DNA from: Aureimonas sp. SA4125
GTDB lineage: Bacteria > Pseudomonadota > Alphaproteobacteria > Rhizobiales > Rhizobiaceae
Assembly (NCBI RefSeq): GCF_019973775.1
Contig: NZ_AP025032.1
Coordinates: 3,996,001 to 4,060,000 of the forward strand
Length of the DNA stretch: 64,000 nucleotides
Direction: 5' to 3'
The notes under the pieces were generated by a model, which was given only the letters and a program-made list of their open reading frames with translations, searched no databases and was not told the origin of the DNA. Below, in pieces: positions 1 to 11,316 of the stretch. The position numbers were made by a program, and so were the translations under genes. Position 1 is the first letter of the stretch. Each line of letters opens with the position of its first letter.

Positions 1-1724
<1,724 letters not shown>

Positions 1725-1965
1725 GCCGGGTCTTCCTTCCTGCTCCCGGATCTGCGCGGCATGCCGGCGACCGAGGCGCACGTGCACCGAAAACGATGCG
1801 TTGAATTTCTGAACGGCGGCAGGATGCTTCGCTAAGCGCGACCGGGCAGCCAGTGCCCGATATGCGCGATCCGTCCCATGATTACCTGGAGGCCGGCGGC
1901 CAGGGTTCCACCCTCCGGCTGCACATTGCTGCGATGCAATCCTTGGCTGGCAAGGGATGTGTGCC

Positions 1966-3069
1966 TCAAGCAGCCGTGCTCACGAACTGCTGGCTGTCGG
2001 CCCTGCGACGACCGATCCGGCCGTGGACGAGATCGTGAATGAAGCCGAGTTTTCCAATGACCACGGGTGAAAGCACGAACGGATAAAGGTCCTGGTGCCC
2101 GAGCGAACGGTTGAAGGAATTCAGCGCCAGCGTCAGCGGCGTCCAGGCACGCGCGATATGTTCGATGGTGGTCGCCTCGTCGAAGATCTGGAAGTCGAGA
2201 TCGACCGCGAGGAGACCCGATCGATCCGCTTCCGGCTTCAGCATAATGCCCCACTCGCCGCCCGTCTCGAGCGTATCGACGATGTGGAAGTAGTGTGCCC
2301 AGGTTTCGGCAAAGTCCTCCCAGGCATGCGCCCCGGCATAGGACGAGACATAATGTTCCTGCCAGGAAGATTTTGGCCCGTTGGCGTAGTGGCGCTGCAG
2401 GGCCTCGCCGTAGTCTTCCTCGTCATCGCCGAAGACTGCCCGGCACTCGGCGACGACGCCGCCGTCGCGCACCAGCCGGTCCCAGTACCAGTGACCGACC
2501 TCGTGGCGAAAGTGGCCGAGCAGCGTGCGGTAGGGCTCGCCCATGGCGTTGCGGCGTTTCTCCCGCTCCGCATCGTCGGCCTCGACAAGCGCGATGGTGA
2601 TCAATCCGTCCTCGTGGCCGGTCATCACAGGCTGGCTCTGGTCGGCGCCGGTCGTGCGGAAGGCAAAGGCCAGCCCCTCGGGACTTTCCGCCCGCGTCGT
2701 CCGCGGCAGCTTCAGTTGCAGGATGGTGTGGAATAGACGCCGCTTGGCCTGCTCCATCTTCTGCCACAGCGCGATGTTTCCCGGGGCATCGAGGTTCGGG
2801 ATGACGAGATTATGCTGGCAGGCAACGCACAGCGCATCCGGACTGTCTCCCGGCACCAGCCAGTTGCAGACGCCGAACGTGTAGTTGCCGCAGTATTTCC
2901 AGCGCCCGCTGCCGTTGGAGCCGGCGGCCTGCCAGATGCCGTCGGCGCTTTCCAGCGCGAGCATTTCCAGGGATTGAGGCTCGAAGCCGAGGGCGTGGTT
3001 GCAGCGTTCGCAGAGAACGTTCTCGAAGTAGACGACATGTCCGCAGGCGCTGCAGCAAAACAGCTTCAT
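1966..3069 (-). CDS. Putative zinc-ribbon zinc metallopeptidase (DUF2248 / Peptidase_Mx type)
   Basis: The 367-aa protein has no signal peptide. The N-terminus carries two CxxC pairs (CCSACG near residues 5-10 and CERC near 20-23), then CNW and CVAC near 70-85, a zinc-ribbon layout typical of the COG4307 family. The middle has HFRHEVGHWYWD near residue 187, an HExxH-type motif (HEVGH), followed by SYAGAHAWEDFAETWAHY, a plausible third-ligand region. The combination matches proteins annotated as putative zinc-binding metallopeptidases. The start is supported by AAAGGA upstream of the ATG. It is divergent from the transglutaminase/amidoligase operon starting at 3314, a neighbourhood that suggests it may process the product of that system; this is inference. 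No substrate is known to me. Confidence 0.85.
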   Translation of the reverse strand: MKLFCCSACGHVVYFENVLCERCNHALGFEPQSLEMLALESADGIWQAAGSNGSGRWKYCGNYTFGVCNWLVPGDSPDALCVACQHNLVIPNLDAPGNIALWQKMEQAKRRLFHTILQLKLPRTTRAESPEGLAFAFRTTGADQSQPVMTGHEDGLITIALVEADDAEREKRRNAMGEPYRTLLGHFRHEVGHWYWDRLVRDGGVVAECRAVFGDDEEDYGEALQRHYANGPKSSWQEHYVSSYAGAHAWEDFAETWAHYFHIVDTLETGGEWGIMLKPEADRSGLLAVDLDFQIFDEATTIEHIARAWTPLTLALNSFNRSLGHQDLYPFVLSPVVIGKLGFIHDLVHGRIGRRRADSQQFVSTAA

Positions 3070-3136
3070 TCTATATTTCCTTTGGGCCCCGAGCCCGTCC
3101 GTCCGCCGTCGCCACCGGGGCGCGCTGATGCGGCTG

Positions 3137-3149
3137 CTTGAATTTCAAG
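3137..3149. promoter_or_regulatory. 13-bp palindrome in the divergent 3070-3313 region
   Basis: CTTGAATTTCAAG is a perfect inverted repeat around one central base. It lies in the 244-bp gap between the divergent metallopeptidase (start 3069) and the amidoligase operon (start 3314), 68 bp before the former. It could be an operator serving both directions, but one short palindrome is weak evidence. Confidence 0.25.
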
Positions 3150-3313
3150 TGAGGAATGGCCCTGGCAACGCACGGTTCCCCTCTTTGTGAAGCGGGATAG
3201 GGCAATTTCTGCAATTGCGAAGAAGTCCGGGCGATCCGCGCTTGCGGGGAACGGACGAACGACTATGGTCGGGCCGAATGAAATTGTCATGACGAAGGGC
3301 AAAACCGCAGCCG

Positions 3314-6300
3314 ATGTCGATCCTTGCAGCCCTCCACCACGTCACCCACTACCGCTACGACCGGCCTGTCGGTCTTGCGCCGCAGCTGATCCGTCTACGC
3401 CCGGCGCCGCATTCGCGCACACGCGTCCCGTCCTATTCGCTGAAGGTGACGCCGGAAAACCACTTCATCAACTGGCAGCAGGATGCCTTCGGCAACTACC
3501 TCGCCCGCTTCGTTTTTCCGGAGAAGACGACGGAATTCAAGATCGAGGTCGACCTCGTCGCCGACATGACGGTCTACAATCCGTTCGACTTCTTCGTCGA
3601 GGAATATGCCCAGGCCTGGCCCTTCGCCTACGAGGCGGACCTCAAGACGGACCTCTCCGCCTATCTCGGCGCCGAGCCTGCCGGCCCGCTGCTGCAGGCC
3701 TTTCTGAGGGACCTCGACCGCAGCCAGACGCATACGGTTGATTTTCTGGTCGGACTCAACCGGCAACTATCGCAGAAGATCGCCTACCTCATCCGCATGG
3801 AGCCCGGCGTGCAGACGCCGGAAGAATCACTGGGGCGCGTCTCCGGCTCCTGCCGCGACACTTCCTGGCTGCTCGTCCAGATCCTGCGCCATCTCGGCTT
3901 CGCCGCGCGCTTCGTCTCGGGGTACCTGATCCAGCTGAAGCCCGATCTCGTCTCGCTCGACGGCCCGGCCGGCACTGACCACGATTTTACCGATCTGCAC
4001 GCCTGGGCCGAGGTGTATCTTCCCGGCGCCGGCTGGATCGGCCTCGACCCGACTTCGGGCCTTATGACCGGCGAGAGCCATGTGCCGCTTGCGGCCACGC
4101 CCCACTACCGCTCGGCCGCGCCGATCTCGGGCGCCGCCGACTATGCCGAGGTCGATTTCGCCTTCGAGATGACGGTCGAGCGCATCGCCGAGCGGCCGCG
4201 CGTCTCCGCACCCTTCTCCGACGAGAGCTGGCAGGCGCTCGATGCGCTTGGCGAGAAGGTCGACGCTGCCCTGAATGAGGGCGACGTGCGGCTGACCATG
4301 GGCGGCGAGCCGACCTTCGTGTCGATCGACGACTTCCAGTCGGAGGAGTGGAACATCGCCGCCGTCGGGCCGCAGAAGCGGGCGCTCGCCGACGATCTGA
4401 TCCGGCGCCTCCGCGACCGCTTCGCGCCGGGCGGCTTCCTGCATTACGGCCAGGGCAAGTGGTATCCGGGCGAGACGCTGCCGCGCTGGACCTTCTCGCT
4501 CTACTGGCGCAAGGACGGCCAGCCGATCTGGAAGAACCCCGACCTCATCGCGCGCGAAGCCGTGGCACGGCCGGTGACGCTCGCCGACGCCGAGACGCTG
4601 ACGCGGGAAGTCGCGACCGAGCTCGGCGTCGACCCCGACTATGCCGCAGCTGCCTTCGAGGATCCGTCCTACTGGCTGGCACGCGAGGCGAAGCTCCCGG
4701 AAAACGTCGAGCCGACCGATCCGAAGCTCGACGATGCCGAGGAGCGGGCGCGCCTTGCCCGCGTCTTCGACCGCGGCCTCAGCAAGGCCTCGGGCTTTGT
4801 CCTGCCGATCCAGGCCTGGCAGTCCCAGCCAAGCGCCACCGGCATGACGCGCGGCGTGCGCTGGATGTCGGAGCGCTGGACGACACGGCGCGGCCAGCTC
4901 TTCCTGATGCCGGGCGATTCCCCCGTCGGCTACCGCCTGCCGCTCGGTGCCCTGCCCTACGTGCCGCCGGCGCAGTTCCCCTACATCCATCCTGCCGACC
5001 CGACCGAGGAGCGGGGACCGTTCGCGGCCGCCGAGGAGACCGGCCCCGGCCGCAACCAGCAGAGGATCGAGGCGCAGAACCCGGAAACCTGGATGGCGCC
5101 CGAGCAGAAGCACGAGGAGATTTTCGGCGCGGTGCGCACCGCCGTCTCGATCGAGCCCCGCGACGGCAGGCTCTGCGTGTTCATGCCGCCGACCGAATCC
5201 ATGGAGGCCTATCTCGACCTCCTCTCGGCCATCGAGACCGTCGCCGAGCGCCACCAGATGCCGCTGGTGATCGAGGGCTACCAGCCGCCGCACGATCCGC
5301 GCGTCAACGTCATCCGCGTCGCGCCCGATCCGGGCGTCATCGAGGTCAACGTCCATCCGGCCGCGTCGTGGAAGGAATGCGTGGCGATCACCCGCACGGT
5401 CTACGAGGAGGCGCGGCAGTCGCGGCTCGGCACCGACAAGTTCATGATCGACGGCAAGCATGCCGGCACCGGCGGCGGCAACCACGTCGTCGTCGGCGGC
5501 GCGACGCCAAGCGACTCGCCCTTCCTGCGCCGGCCGGACCTCTTGAAGTCGCTGGTGCTCTACTGGCAGCGCCATCCCTCCCTGTCCTACCTCTTCTCCG
5601 GCATGTTCGTCGGGCCGACCAGCCAGGCACCGCGCGTCGACGAGGCCCGGCACGACGCGCTCTACGAGCTCGAGATCGCCATGGCGCAGGTGCCGCTGCC
5701 CGGCGAGGGCGCAGCGCCCCTGCCCTGGCTCACCGACCGCCTGTTCCGCAATCTCCTCGTCGACGTCACCGGCAACACCCACCGCGCCGAGATCTGCATC
5801 GACAAGATGTACTCGCCGGACGGACCGACCGGCCGCCTCGGCCTCGTCGAGTTCCGCGGCTTCGAGATGCCGCCGGATGCGCGCATGAGTCTTGCCCAGC
5901 AGCTGCTGGTCAGGGCGCTGATCGCAAAATTCTGGAAGGAGCCGGAGACCGGCCGCTTCGCCCGCTGGGGCACGAACCTGCATGACCGCTTCATGCTGCC
6001 GGCCTTCCTGTGGCAGGATTTCCTCGGCGTTCTCGAAGATCTCGGCCGTGCCGGCTTTGCCATCCGGCCGGAATGGTTCGAGGCGCAGGCCGAGTTCCGC
6101 TTCCCCTTCTGCGGCAAGATCGAGCGTGAGGGCATCGAGCTGGAACTGCGCCAGGCGCTGGAGCCCTGGCACGTGATGGGCGAGACCGGCGCCATCGGCG
6201 GCACCGTGCGCTTCGTCGACTCCTCGGTGGAGCGGCTGCAGGTGAAGCTGTCGAACTACGACGTGTCGCGCCACATCGTCACCTGCAACGGCAGGGCCCT

Positions 6301-6655
6301 TCCGCTGACCCCGGTGGGCGAGAAGGGCGATGCCGTGGCGGGCGTGCGGTTCAAGGCCTGGCAGCCGGCTTCGGGCCTCCATCCGACGATCCCGGTGCAC
6401 GCGCCCCTGACCTTCGACATCTACGACCGCTGGTCGCAGCGTTCGCTCGGCGGCTGCGTCTACCACGTCGCCCATCCCGGCGGGCGCAACTACGAGACCT
6501 TCCCGGTCAACGCCAACGAGGCCGAGGCGCGTCGTCTTGCCCGTTTCGAACAGATCGGCCATACGCCGGGTATCTTCGAACCGGTTCGGGAGTTCCCCGA
6601 TCCGTCCTTCCCGACGACGCTCGACCTTCGCCGGCCGGCCGGTCTGGCAGTCTGA
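3314..6655 (+). CDS. Transglutaminase-like / DUF2126 putative amidoligase, two-domain protein
   Basis: The protein is 1113 aa and cytoplasmic by appearance. Residues 1-90 fit the bacterial transglutaminase N-terminal domain. Residues about 150-260 form the transglutaminase-like core with a complete triad: C180 in GSCRDTSW, H229 in DLHAWAEVY and D245 in GLDPTSG. From about residue 300 the rest matches DUF2126, which Pfam describes as a putative amidoligase: [14 protein letters not shown] near 330, [20 protein letters not shown] near 717, and [11 protein letters not shown]. Length and order agree with COG4196-type proteins. It is the first gene of a tight three-gene plus-strand operon with 6674-9118 and 9115-9999. 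In the family this set is thought to make or modify peptides by amide-bond formation; the substrate is unknown and activity here is inferred. Confidence 0.92.
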   Translation: MSILAALHHVTHYRYDRPVGLAPQLIRLRPAPHSRTRVPSYSLKVTPENHFINWQQDAFGNYLARFVFPEKTTEFKIEVDLVADMTVYNPFDFFVEEYAQAWPFAYEADLKTDLSAYLGAEPAGPLLQAFLRDLDRSQTHTVDFLVGLNRQLSQKIAYLIRMEPGVQTPEESLGRVSGSCRDTSWLLVQILRHLGFAARFVSGYLIQLKPDLVSLDGPAGTDHDFTDLHAWAEVYLPGAGWIGLDPTSGLMTGESHVPLAATPHYRSAAPISGAADYAEVDFAFEMTVERIAERPRVSAPFSDESWQALDALGEKVDAALNEGDVRLTMGGEPTFVSIDDFQSEEWNIAAVGPQKRALADDLIRRLRDRFAPGGFLHYGQGKWYPGETLPRWTFSLYWRKDGQPIWKNPDLIAREAVARPVTLADAETLTREVATELGVDPDYAAAAFEDPSYWLAREAKLPENVEPTDPKLDDAEERARLARVFDRGLSKASGFVLPIQAWQSQPSATGMTRGVRWMSERWTTRRGQLFLMPGDSPVGYRLPLGALPYVPPAQFPYIHPADPTEERGPFAAAEETGPGRNQQRIEAQNPETWMAPEQKHEEIFGAVRTAVSIEPRDGRLCVFMPPTESMEAYLDLLSAIETVAERHQMPLVIEGYQPPHDPRVNVIRVAPDPGVIEVNVHPAASWKECVAITRTVYEEARQSRLGTDKFMIDGKHAGTGGGNHVVVGGATPSDSPFLRRPDLLKSLVLYWQRHPSLSYLFSGMFVGPTSQAPRVDEARHDALYELEIAMAQVPLPGEGAAPLPWLTDRLFRNLLVDVTGNTHRAEICIDKMYSPDGPTGRLGLVEFRGFEMPPDARMSLAQQLLVRALIAKFWKEPETGRFARWGTNLHDRFMLPAFLWQDFLGVLEDLGRAGFAIRPEWFEAQAEFRFPFCGKIEREGIELELRQALEPWHVMGETGAIGGTVRFVDSSVERLQVKLSNYDVSRHIVTCNGRALPLTPVGEKGDAVAGVRFKAWQPASGLHPTIPVHAPLTFDIYDRWSQRSLGGCVYHVAHPGGRNYETFPVNANEAEARRLARFEQIGHTPGIFEPVREFPDPSFPTTLDLRRPAGLAV

Positions 6656-6673
6656 CGGGAAGGCCCGGCGCCC

Positions 6674-9118
6674 ATGACGTCTCCGGAACCGACGAGAAAG
6701 CCGCCTGACTTGGCGGCTTTTCTGTCCGCCTATCGCCTGCAGGCCGGCAGCCAGGACGAGATGCTGGCTGCCGACGGATCGGTCCGCCCGCACTATCGCC
6801 AGCTGGTCGACGCGCTCGCAACGATGGGCGCGAACGACCGCGCGGGTCGGTTCGGCAGCGCTCAGCAGTATCTGCGCGAGGCCGGGGTCTTCTACCAGGT
6901 CTATGGCGGCGCCGAGCAGACCGGCGAGCAGCGCGGCTGGCCGCTGACGTTTCCGCCGGTCATCGTCGCGCAGGACGAGTGGGCTGCCTTGGAGAAGGCA
7001 TTGGTGCAGCGTGCCGGCTTTCTCGAAAAGCTCGTCGGCGACCTCTATGGCGAGCGCCGGGTCATCGCCGACGGCACCTTGCCCAGTGCGATCCTTGCCC
7101 AGAACCCGGAATTCCTGCGTCCGCTGGCCGACCAAGGCCTTTCCGGCGCGCCGCTGATCCGCTTCATCGCCATCGACCTGGGGCGCGGGCCGCAGGGTCG
7201 CTGGTGGGTCCTCGGCGATCGTACCCAGGCGCCGTCGGGCGCCGGATTTGCGCTGGAGAACCGGGTGGCGACCTCGCGGGCTTTCCCCGAGCTCAATGCC
7301 GAGTTGAAGGTGCAGCGCCTCGCGGGCTTCTTCCAGCGCTTTCGCGACTCGCTGTTCACGCTGAACGGCAGCGCCAGCGACCGGATCGGGGTCCTGACGC
7401 CGGGACCGGCCAACGAGACCTATTTCGAGCACGCCTATCTCGCGCGCTATCTCGGCTTCCTGCTGCTCGAGGGCGGCGACCTCGTCGTTCACGGCAACAC
7501 CGTCAATGTCCGCACCGTCGACGGTTTTCAGCCGTTGTCGGTGCTCTGGCGGCGCATGGATGCCGACTTCGCCGACCCGCTGGAACTCTTCCAGCGCTCG
7601 CGCATCGGCACGCCGGGCCTCGTGCGCGCGATTCGCGCCGAACGGGTCAACATGGTCAATGCCCTCGGCTCGGGTATCCTGGAGACTCGCGCCCTCCTCG
7701 CCTTCCAGCCGGCTCTGGCGAAGGCGCTGATCGGCGAAGATCTCCTCCTGCCGACCATTGCCACCTGGTGGTGTGGACAGGCCTCGGAACGCGGCTATGT
7801 CAGCAAGAACCGCGAAACCCTGTCGCTCGCATCGGCCTTTCCCGCGGCGTCCGGCTCCAATATCACGGCTGCGCCGCTGGACCTTGGCATCAACCGCGAT
7901 GCCTCCGAACGCTTTCTGGCGGAACTGGAAGCGGGCGGCACTGGTCTTGTCGGGCAGGAAGTCGTCACCCTTTCCACCGCCCCGGTCTTCATCGACGACC
8001 GACTGGAAGCCCGCCCGGTGACGATGCGCGTCTTCCTCGCCCGCGACGAGGCCGGCTGGCACGTGATGCCGGGCGGCTTTGCCCGGATTTCCGACGCCGT
8101 CGACGCGAAAGCCGTCTCGATGCAGGCGGGCGGGCGTTCGGCCGACGTCTGGATCACCTCCGACCGGGACGTCGCGCCGATCACCCTCATCGGCCCCCGC
8201 CCATCGCAGATTCTGCGGCGTCTGCCGGCGGGACTGCCGGCGCGCGCCGCCGACAACCTCTTCTGGCTCGGCCGCTACGCCGAGCGGGCGGAGGTTGCCA
8301 CGCGGCTTCTTCGCCTCCACGTCGCCCGGCAAAGCGAGGGGACGCGCCACGACCTTCTGGAGCGACGTGTTGCCAAGGTCCTGCGGAGCCTCGGCATCCA
8401 TGTCGATGCCGCCCACCCGGCGGCCGGCCTCCTGCATCTCGTCCGCTCGGCCTTCGATATCGCCTCGCGCATCCGCGACCGCTTTTCGCCCGATGGCTGG
8501 CGCACGCTGAGCGAGATCGTCGCCATGCTGGAGGCGCGCGAGGCGCACGACGACGACGTCGATCTCATCGCCCTCACGAGCGACGTGTTGACCCGCCTGT
8601 CGGGCTTCACCGGCCTGGTGCGCGAGAACATGTACCAGTTCGTCGGCTGGCGCTTCCTCACCTGCGGACGGCGCATCGAGCGCGGATTGATGACGGCGTC
8701 GATCGCTTCCGCCATCACCGCGGACGAGACGCCGGAGGGCGCCTTCGATGCGCTGCTCGAATTTACCGACAGCCGCGTCACCTACCGCCGCCGCTATCCC
8801 GTTGCCCTGTCGCGCGAGACGGTGCTCGACCTGACCGTGCTGGATCCGCTGAACCCGCGCTCGATCGCCTATCAGGTCACCGCCCTCAAGGACGCGATGG
8901 ACGCGCTTCCCGGCATGGTCCCGGGTGAACAGCTCGACGAGATGGCGCGTCGCGTGGCGCGCCTTGGCGTCCGCGTTGCCACCGGCAGCGCCGCGGAGGT
9001 GACGACGGCCTTTCTCGACCGGATCGCCGGGGATTTCAGCGATCTCTCCGAACTCCTGGGCCAGCGCTACTTCGCTGCCCGGCCGGAAGAAGCCGTCGAC
9101 TGGTTCGAACACGAATGA
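6674..9118 (+). CDS. Circularly permuted ATP-grasp (type 2) fused to alpha-E domain
   Basis: The protein is 814 aa. The N-terminal half (about 1-470) fits the circularly permuted type-2 ATP-grasp family: YRLQAGSQDEMLAADG near 20, NPEFLRPL, GPANETYFEHAYLARYLGF, GSGILETRALLAF and WWCGQASERGYV. The C-terminal part from about residue 510 (RAADNLFWLGRYAERAE onward) is the alpha-helical alpha-E domain. In many genomes these are two separate genes; here they are one. It begins 18 bp after the stop of the amidoligase gene and overlaps the next transglutaminase start by ATGA. The family is predicted to ligate amino acids or peptides using ATP. A terminator-like hairpin lies inside codons 8-16 of this frame. 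Family residues begin near residue 19, so a start slightly downstream cannot be excluded. Confidence 0.9.
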   Translation: MTSPEPTRKPPDLAAFLSAYRLQAGSQDEMLAADGSVRPHYRQLVDALATMGANDRAGRFGSAQQYLREAGVFYQVYGGAEQTGEQRGWPLTFPPVIVAQDEWAALEKALVQRAGFLEKLVGDLYGERRVIADGTLPSAILAQNPEFLRPLADQGLSGAPLIRFIAIDLGRGPQGRWWVLGDRTQAPSGAGFALENRVATSRAFPELNAELKVQRLAGFFQRFRDSLFTLNGSASDRIGVLTPGPANETYFEHAYLARYLGFLLLEGGDLVVHGNTVNVRTVDGFQPLSVLWRRMDADFADPLELFQRSRIGTPGLVRAIRAERVNMVNALGSGILETRALLAFQPALAKALIGEDLLLPTIATWWCGQASERGYVSKNRETLSLASAFPAASGSNITAAPLDLGINRDASERFLAELEAGGTGLVGQEVVTLSTAPVFIDDRLEARPVTMRVFLARDEAGWHVMPGGFARISDAVDAKAVSMQAGGRSADVWITSDRDVAPITLIGPRPSQILRRLPAGLPARAADNLFWLGRYAERAEVATRLLRLHVARQSEGTRHDLLERRVAKVLRSLGIHVDAAHPAAGLLHLVRSAFDIASRIRDRFSPDGWRTLSEIVAMLEAREAHDDDVDLIALTSDVLTRLSGFTGLVRENMYQFVGWRFLTCGRRIERGLMTASIASAITADETPEGAFDALLEFTDSRVTYRRRYPVALSRETVLDLTVLDPLNPRSIAYQVTALKDAMDALPGMVPGEQLDEMARRVARLGVRVATGSAAEVTTAFLDRIAGDFSDLSELLGQRYFAARPEEAVDWFEHE
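6697..6721 (+). terminator. Intrinsic-terminator-like hairpin inside the 5' end of the ATP-grasp gene
   Basis: AAAGCCGCC (6697-6705), a 6-nt loop TGACTT, and GGCGGCTTT (6712-6720) plus one more T form a perfect 9-bp stem with a terminal U run. The shape is that of a rho-independent terminator, but it sits 23 bp inside the ATP-grasp/alpha-E reading frame and 42 bp after the stop of the amidoligase gene. It may lower expression of the downstream genes unless ribosomes cover it; this is inference from sequence only. Confidence 0.5.
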
Positions 9119-9999
9119 TCTACGACGTCGCCCTGAAGATCTCCTATCACTACCCCTCGGCCGTGAAGGACGCCCACCACATCCTGCGCATCCGCCCGCG
9201 CGAGGACGCCGATCAGAGCGTGACGGCACAATCGGTGAAGGTCGTGCCGACACCCGACGAGGCGATGCCGGATCGCGACTTCTTCAGCAATGCGATCGAC
9301 CATATTCGCCTGCACCAGCCGCACGATGCGCTGGTGGTGGAGATGCGGGCGCGGGTGTCGGTGGCAAGCCGCTTCACTGACCTCGGCGCCACGATGTCCT
9401 TGGCGGACATCCGTGCGGCTGCGCTGGCCAGCCGCGACTCCGGCGCTACGGCCCCGTCGCATTTCCTCGGCGCCAGCCGCCTCGTGACGCCGATGCCGTT
9501 TGTCGCCGAGTACCTGCGCTCTGGCCGAAGCGATAGACTGGGGGGGTGCGCCATTCTCGACATGACGAAGCAGGTCAAGGCCGACTTCGCCTACACGCCC
9601 GGCGCGACGCGGATCGACACGCCGGTCGAGGACGTCTTTCGGACGCGCAAGGGCGTCTGCCAGGACTTTGCCCATCTGATGATTGCGGGACTGCGGGCCG
9701 CCGGCCTTCCCTCGGCCTATGTCAGCGGCTTCCTGAGGACCGACCCGCCACCCGGGCAGGCCCGCCTGGCTGGACGTGACGCCATGCATGCCTGGGTGAA
9801 GGTCTGGTTGGGTCCCGAGACCGGCTGGGTCGGTTTCGATCCGACCAACGGTATCGCCGCCAGCGCCAGCCACATCGAGGTCGCCGTCGGCCGCGACTAT
9901 AGCGACGTCGCCCCGGTCAGCGGCGTTCTCGTCACCTCCGGATCGCAGCGAATGCGGCACGCCGTTGACGTCATTCCCCTCGATGAGATAGGCGACTGA
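9115..9999 (+). CDS. Transglutaminase-like cysteine protease-fold protein
   Basis: The 294-aa protein starts with the family's N-terminal strand region (IYDVALKISYHYPSAVKDAHHILRIRPRE, in pieces) and has the transglutaminase core with C182 in KGVCQDFAH, H225 in DAMHAWVKVW and D242 in GFDPTNG, so the triad is intact. Its ATG overlaps the stop of the ATP-grasp/alpha-E gene (ATGA), showing translational coupling. It is the second transglutaminase of the operon. The fold can cleave, transfer or deamidate at glutamine or peptide bonds. Together with the two putative ligases upstream it may trim or transfer a ligated peptide; the real reaction is not known. Confidence 0.92.
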   Translation: MIYDVALKISYHYPSAVKDAHHILRIRPREDADQSVTAQSVKVVPTPDEAMPDRDFFSNAIDHIRLHQPHDALVVEMRARVSVASRFTDLGATMSLADIRAAALASRDSGATAPSHFLGASRLVTPMPFVAEYLRSGRSDRLGGCAILDMTKQVKADFAYTPGATRIDTPVEDVFRTRKGVCQDFAHLMIAGLRAAGLPSAYVSGFLRTDPPPGQARLAGRDAMHAWVKVWLGPETGWVGFDPTNGIAASASHIEVAVGRDYSDVAPVSGVLVTSGSQRMRHAVDVIPLDEIGD

Positions 10000-10071
10000 T
10001 ATCCGTAAGAAGCAAGATATGGAGCGGGTAACCGGAAAGCGCGGGTCAGCACCACCCATGCCGGAGAGACG

Positions 10072-11316
10072 ATGATCCACCTGCCGACAGCGTTCTTCAT
10101 TTTCGGAGCGTTGGCATTCCTGTTCGCCATCAAGATGGCTGCGGACGGCATCGGCCGGGGCGAGTCTGCGAAAGTCCTGCTCTGGTGGTGCACGGCCTTT
10201 TTCTGCCTTGCCTGCGCGGGCATCGTGGCGGCCCTGCGCCCCGTCGATCCCTCAGGTGTCCGCAGCGGCTTGCCGAGCTTCCTTCTTCTGGTGGCTTTCG
10301 CCCTGACCTGGCGTGGGATCGCGGCCTTCACCGGCACGCGCGCCCCCTGGCCGCTCGTCCTTGCCGGCCCGCTGATCTGGATCGGGGCGTGGAGCGCAGG
10401 GCTGTTTGCTGACGACGCATACCGTCTCATATTGGTCTCGGTGGTCGTCATCGGCTACATGCTCGCCACCGGACACGCGCTGTTCTTCCACGGGGGCGGA
10501 CTGAGATCGGCGCGGCAGGCCGGCTGCGTCTGCTTCTTCCACGCCGGCGTGCAGGTGCTGCGCATCGCCACCATCCTGTGGCTGGTCTCGCCGACGGAGC
10601 CGGTGCGCATGGCCGGATTTCCCGCGATCCTCTTCGTGTTCGAAGCGGTGCTGGTCCTGGTGGCGCTCGGCTATCTCTTCCTCTCGCTGTCGCGCGAGCG
10701 CGGCGAGCAGATGCTGCTGGCTGCGGCTCAGACCGACTCGCTGACCGGAACGCTTAATCGCCGCGGCTTTGCCGACAAGGCGCAACAGCGTCTCGCCGCC
10801 AGGGAAGATCCCTTACGCGAAGATCCCTTGCGCGAGGACGCTCTCTTGCTCTGCGACCTCGATCATTTCAATGAATTCAGTGACATCAACCGTCATGGGT
10901 TTGGCGACGAGGCTCTGACGGTGTTCTGCCGCACCGCGGAAAGCCACCTTGGTGCCGGCGACCTGATCGGACGGCTCGGCGGCGCTGAATTCGCCATCCT
11001 GCTGGTGGGAACCGACAGGGCAGCCGCGACACGGCGCGCCGATTCCCTCCGTCAGGCTTTCGAGGCGGCCGCCAGAAACAACTCCGCACTTCCTGCCGGA
11101 TTAACCGTCAGCATCGGCCTTTCCAGCACCGGGCCCGGTCGGGAACTCGAAAATCTCCTCCGCCGGGCCGACAACGCCCTCCACCGGGCCAAGGCGCGCG
11201 GCCGGAACCGCGTCGTCAGCGCCGACGACCGGACGGAGGACAGTCCGGCCGCCACTGCCTCGGCAGACTCTAGCTCTCTTGTATCAAAACGATCGTCGCC
11301 AGTGGCGGCAGGGTGA
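10072..11316 (+). CDS. Membrane GGDEF-domain protein with degenerate active site
   Basis: The protein is 414 aa. The first ~210 residues hold about six hydrophobic segments, so it is an inner-membrane protein. The C-terminal GGDEF domain begins at [13 protein letters not shown] near residue 222. The signature is GGAEF instead of GGDEF/GGEEF, the usual asparagine of the substrate site (IND) reads FSD, and the RxxD inhibitory site is absent (GAGD). Diguanylate cyclase activity is therefore doubtful; a c-di-GMP or GTP sensing role is possible. A tandem 15-bp duplication (10804-10833) inserts REDPL twice in the domain. GGAGAG precedes the ATG. Its end overlaps the convergent glgB end by 47 bp. 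Confidence 0.88.
   Translation: MIHLPTAFFIFGALAFLFAIKMAADGIGRGESAKVLLWWCTAFFCLACAGIVAALRPVDPSGVRSGLPSFLLLVAFALTWRGIAAFTGTRAPWPLVLAGPLIWIGAWSAGLFADDAYRLILVSVVVIGYMLATGHALFFHGGGLRSARQAGCVCFFHAGVQVLRIATILWLVSPTEPVRMAGFPAILFVFEAVLVLVALGYLFLSLSRERGEQMLLAAAQTDSLTGTLNRRGFADKAQQRLAAREDPLREDPLREDALLLCDLDHFNEFSDINRHGFGDEALTVFCRTAESHLGAGDLIGRLGGAEFAILLVGTDRAAATRRADSLRQAFEAAARNNSALPAGLTVSIGLSSTGPGRELENLLRRADNALHRAKARGRNRVVSADDRTEDSPAATASADSSSLVSKRSSPVAAG

Noticed and set aside
1843..1859. CGGGCA-GCCAG-TGCCCG hairpin between treZ and the metallopeptidase gene as a terminator
   Set aside because: Only 6 bp, more than 100 bp after the metallopeptidase stop, and no U run.
3827..9253. Minus-strand open frame of about 1800 codons opposite the amidoligase and ATP-grasp genes
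   Set aside because: It is antisense to two well-recognised protein families, its translation is Arg/Gly/Ala-rich without any domain, and it exists only because stop codons are rare in this GC-rich codon usage.
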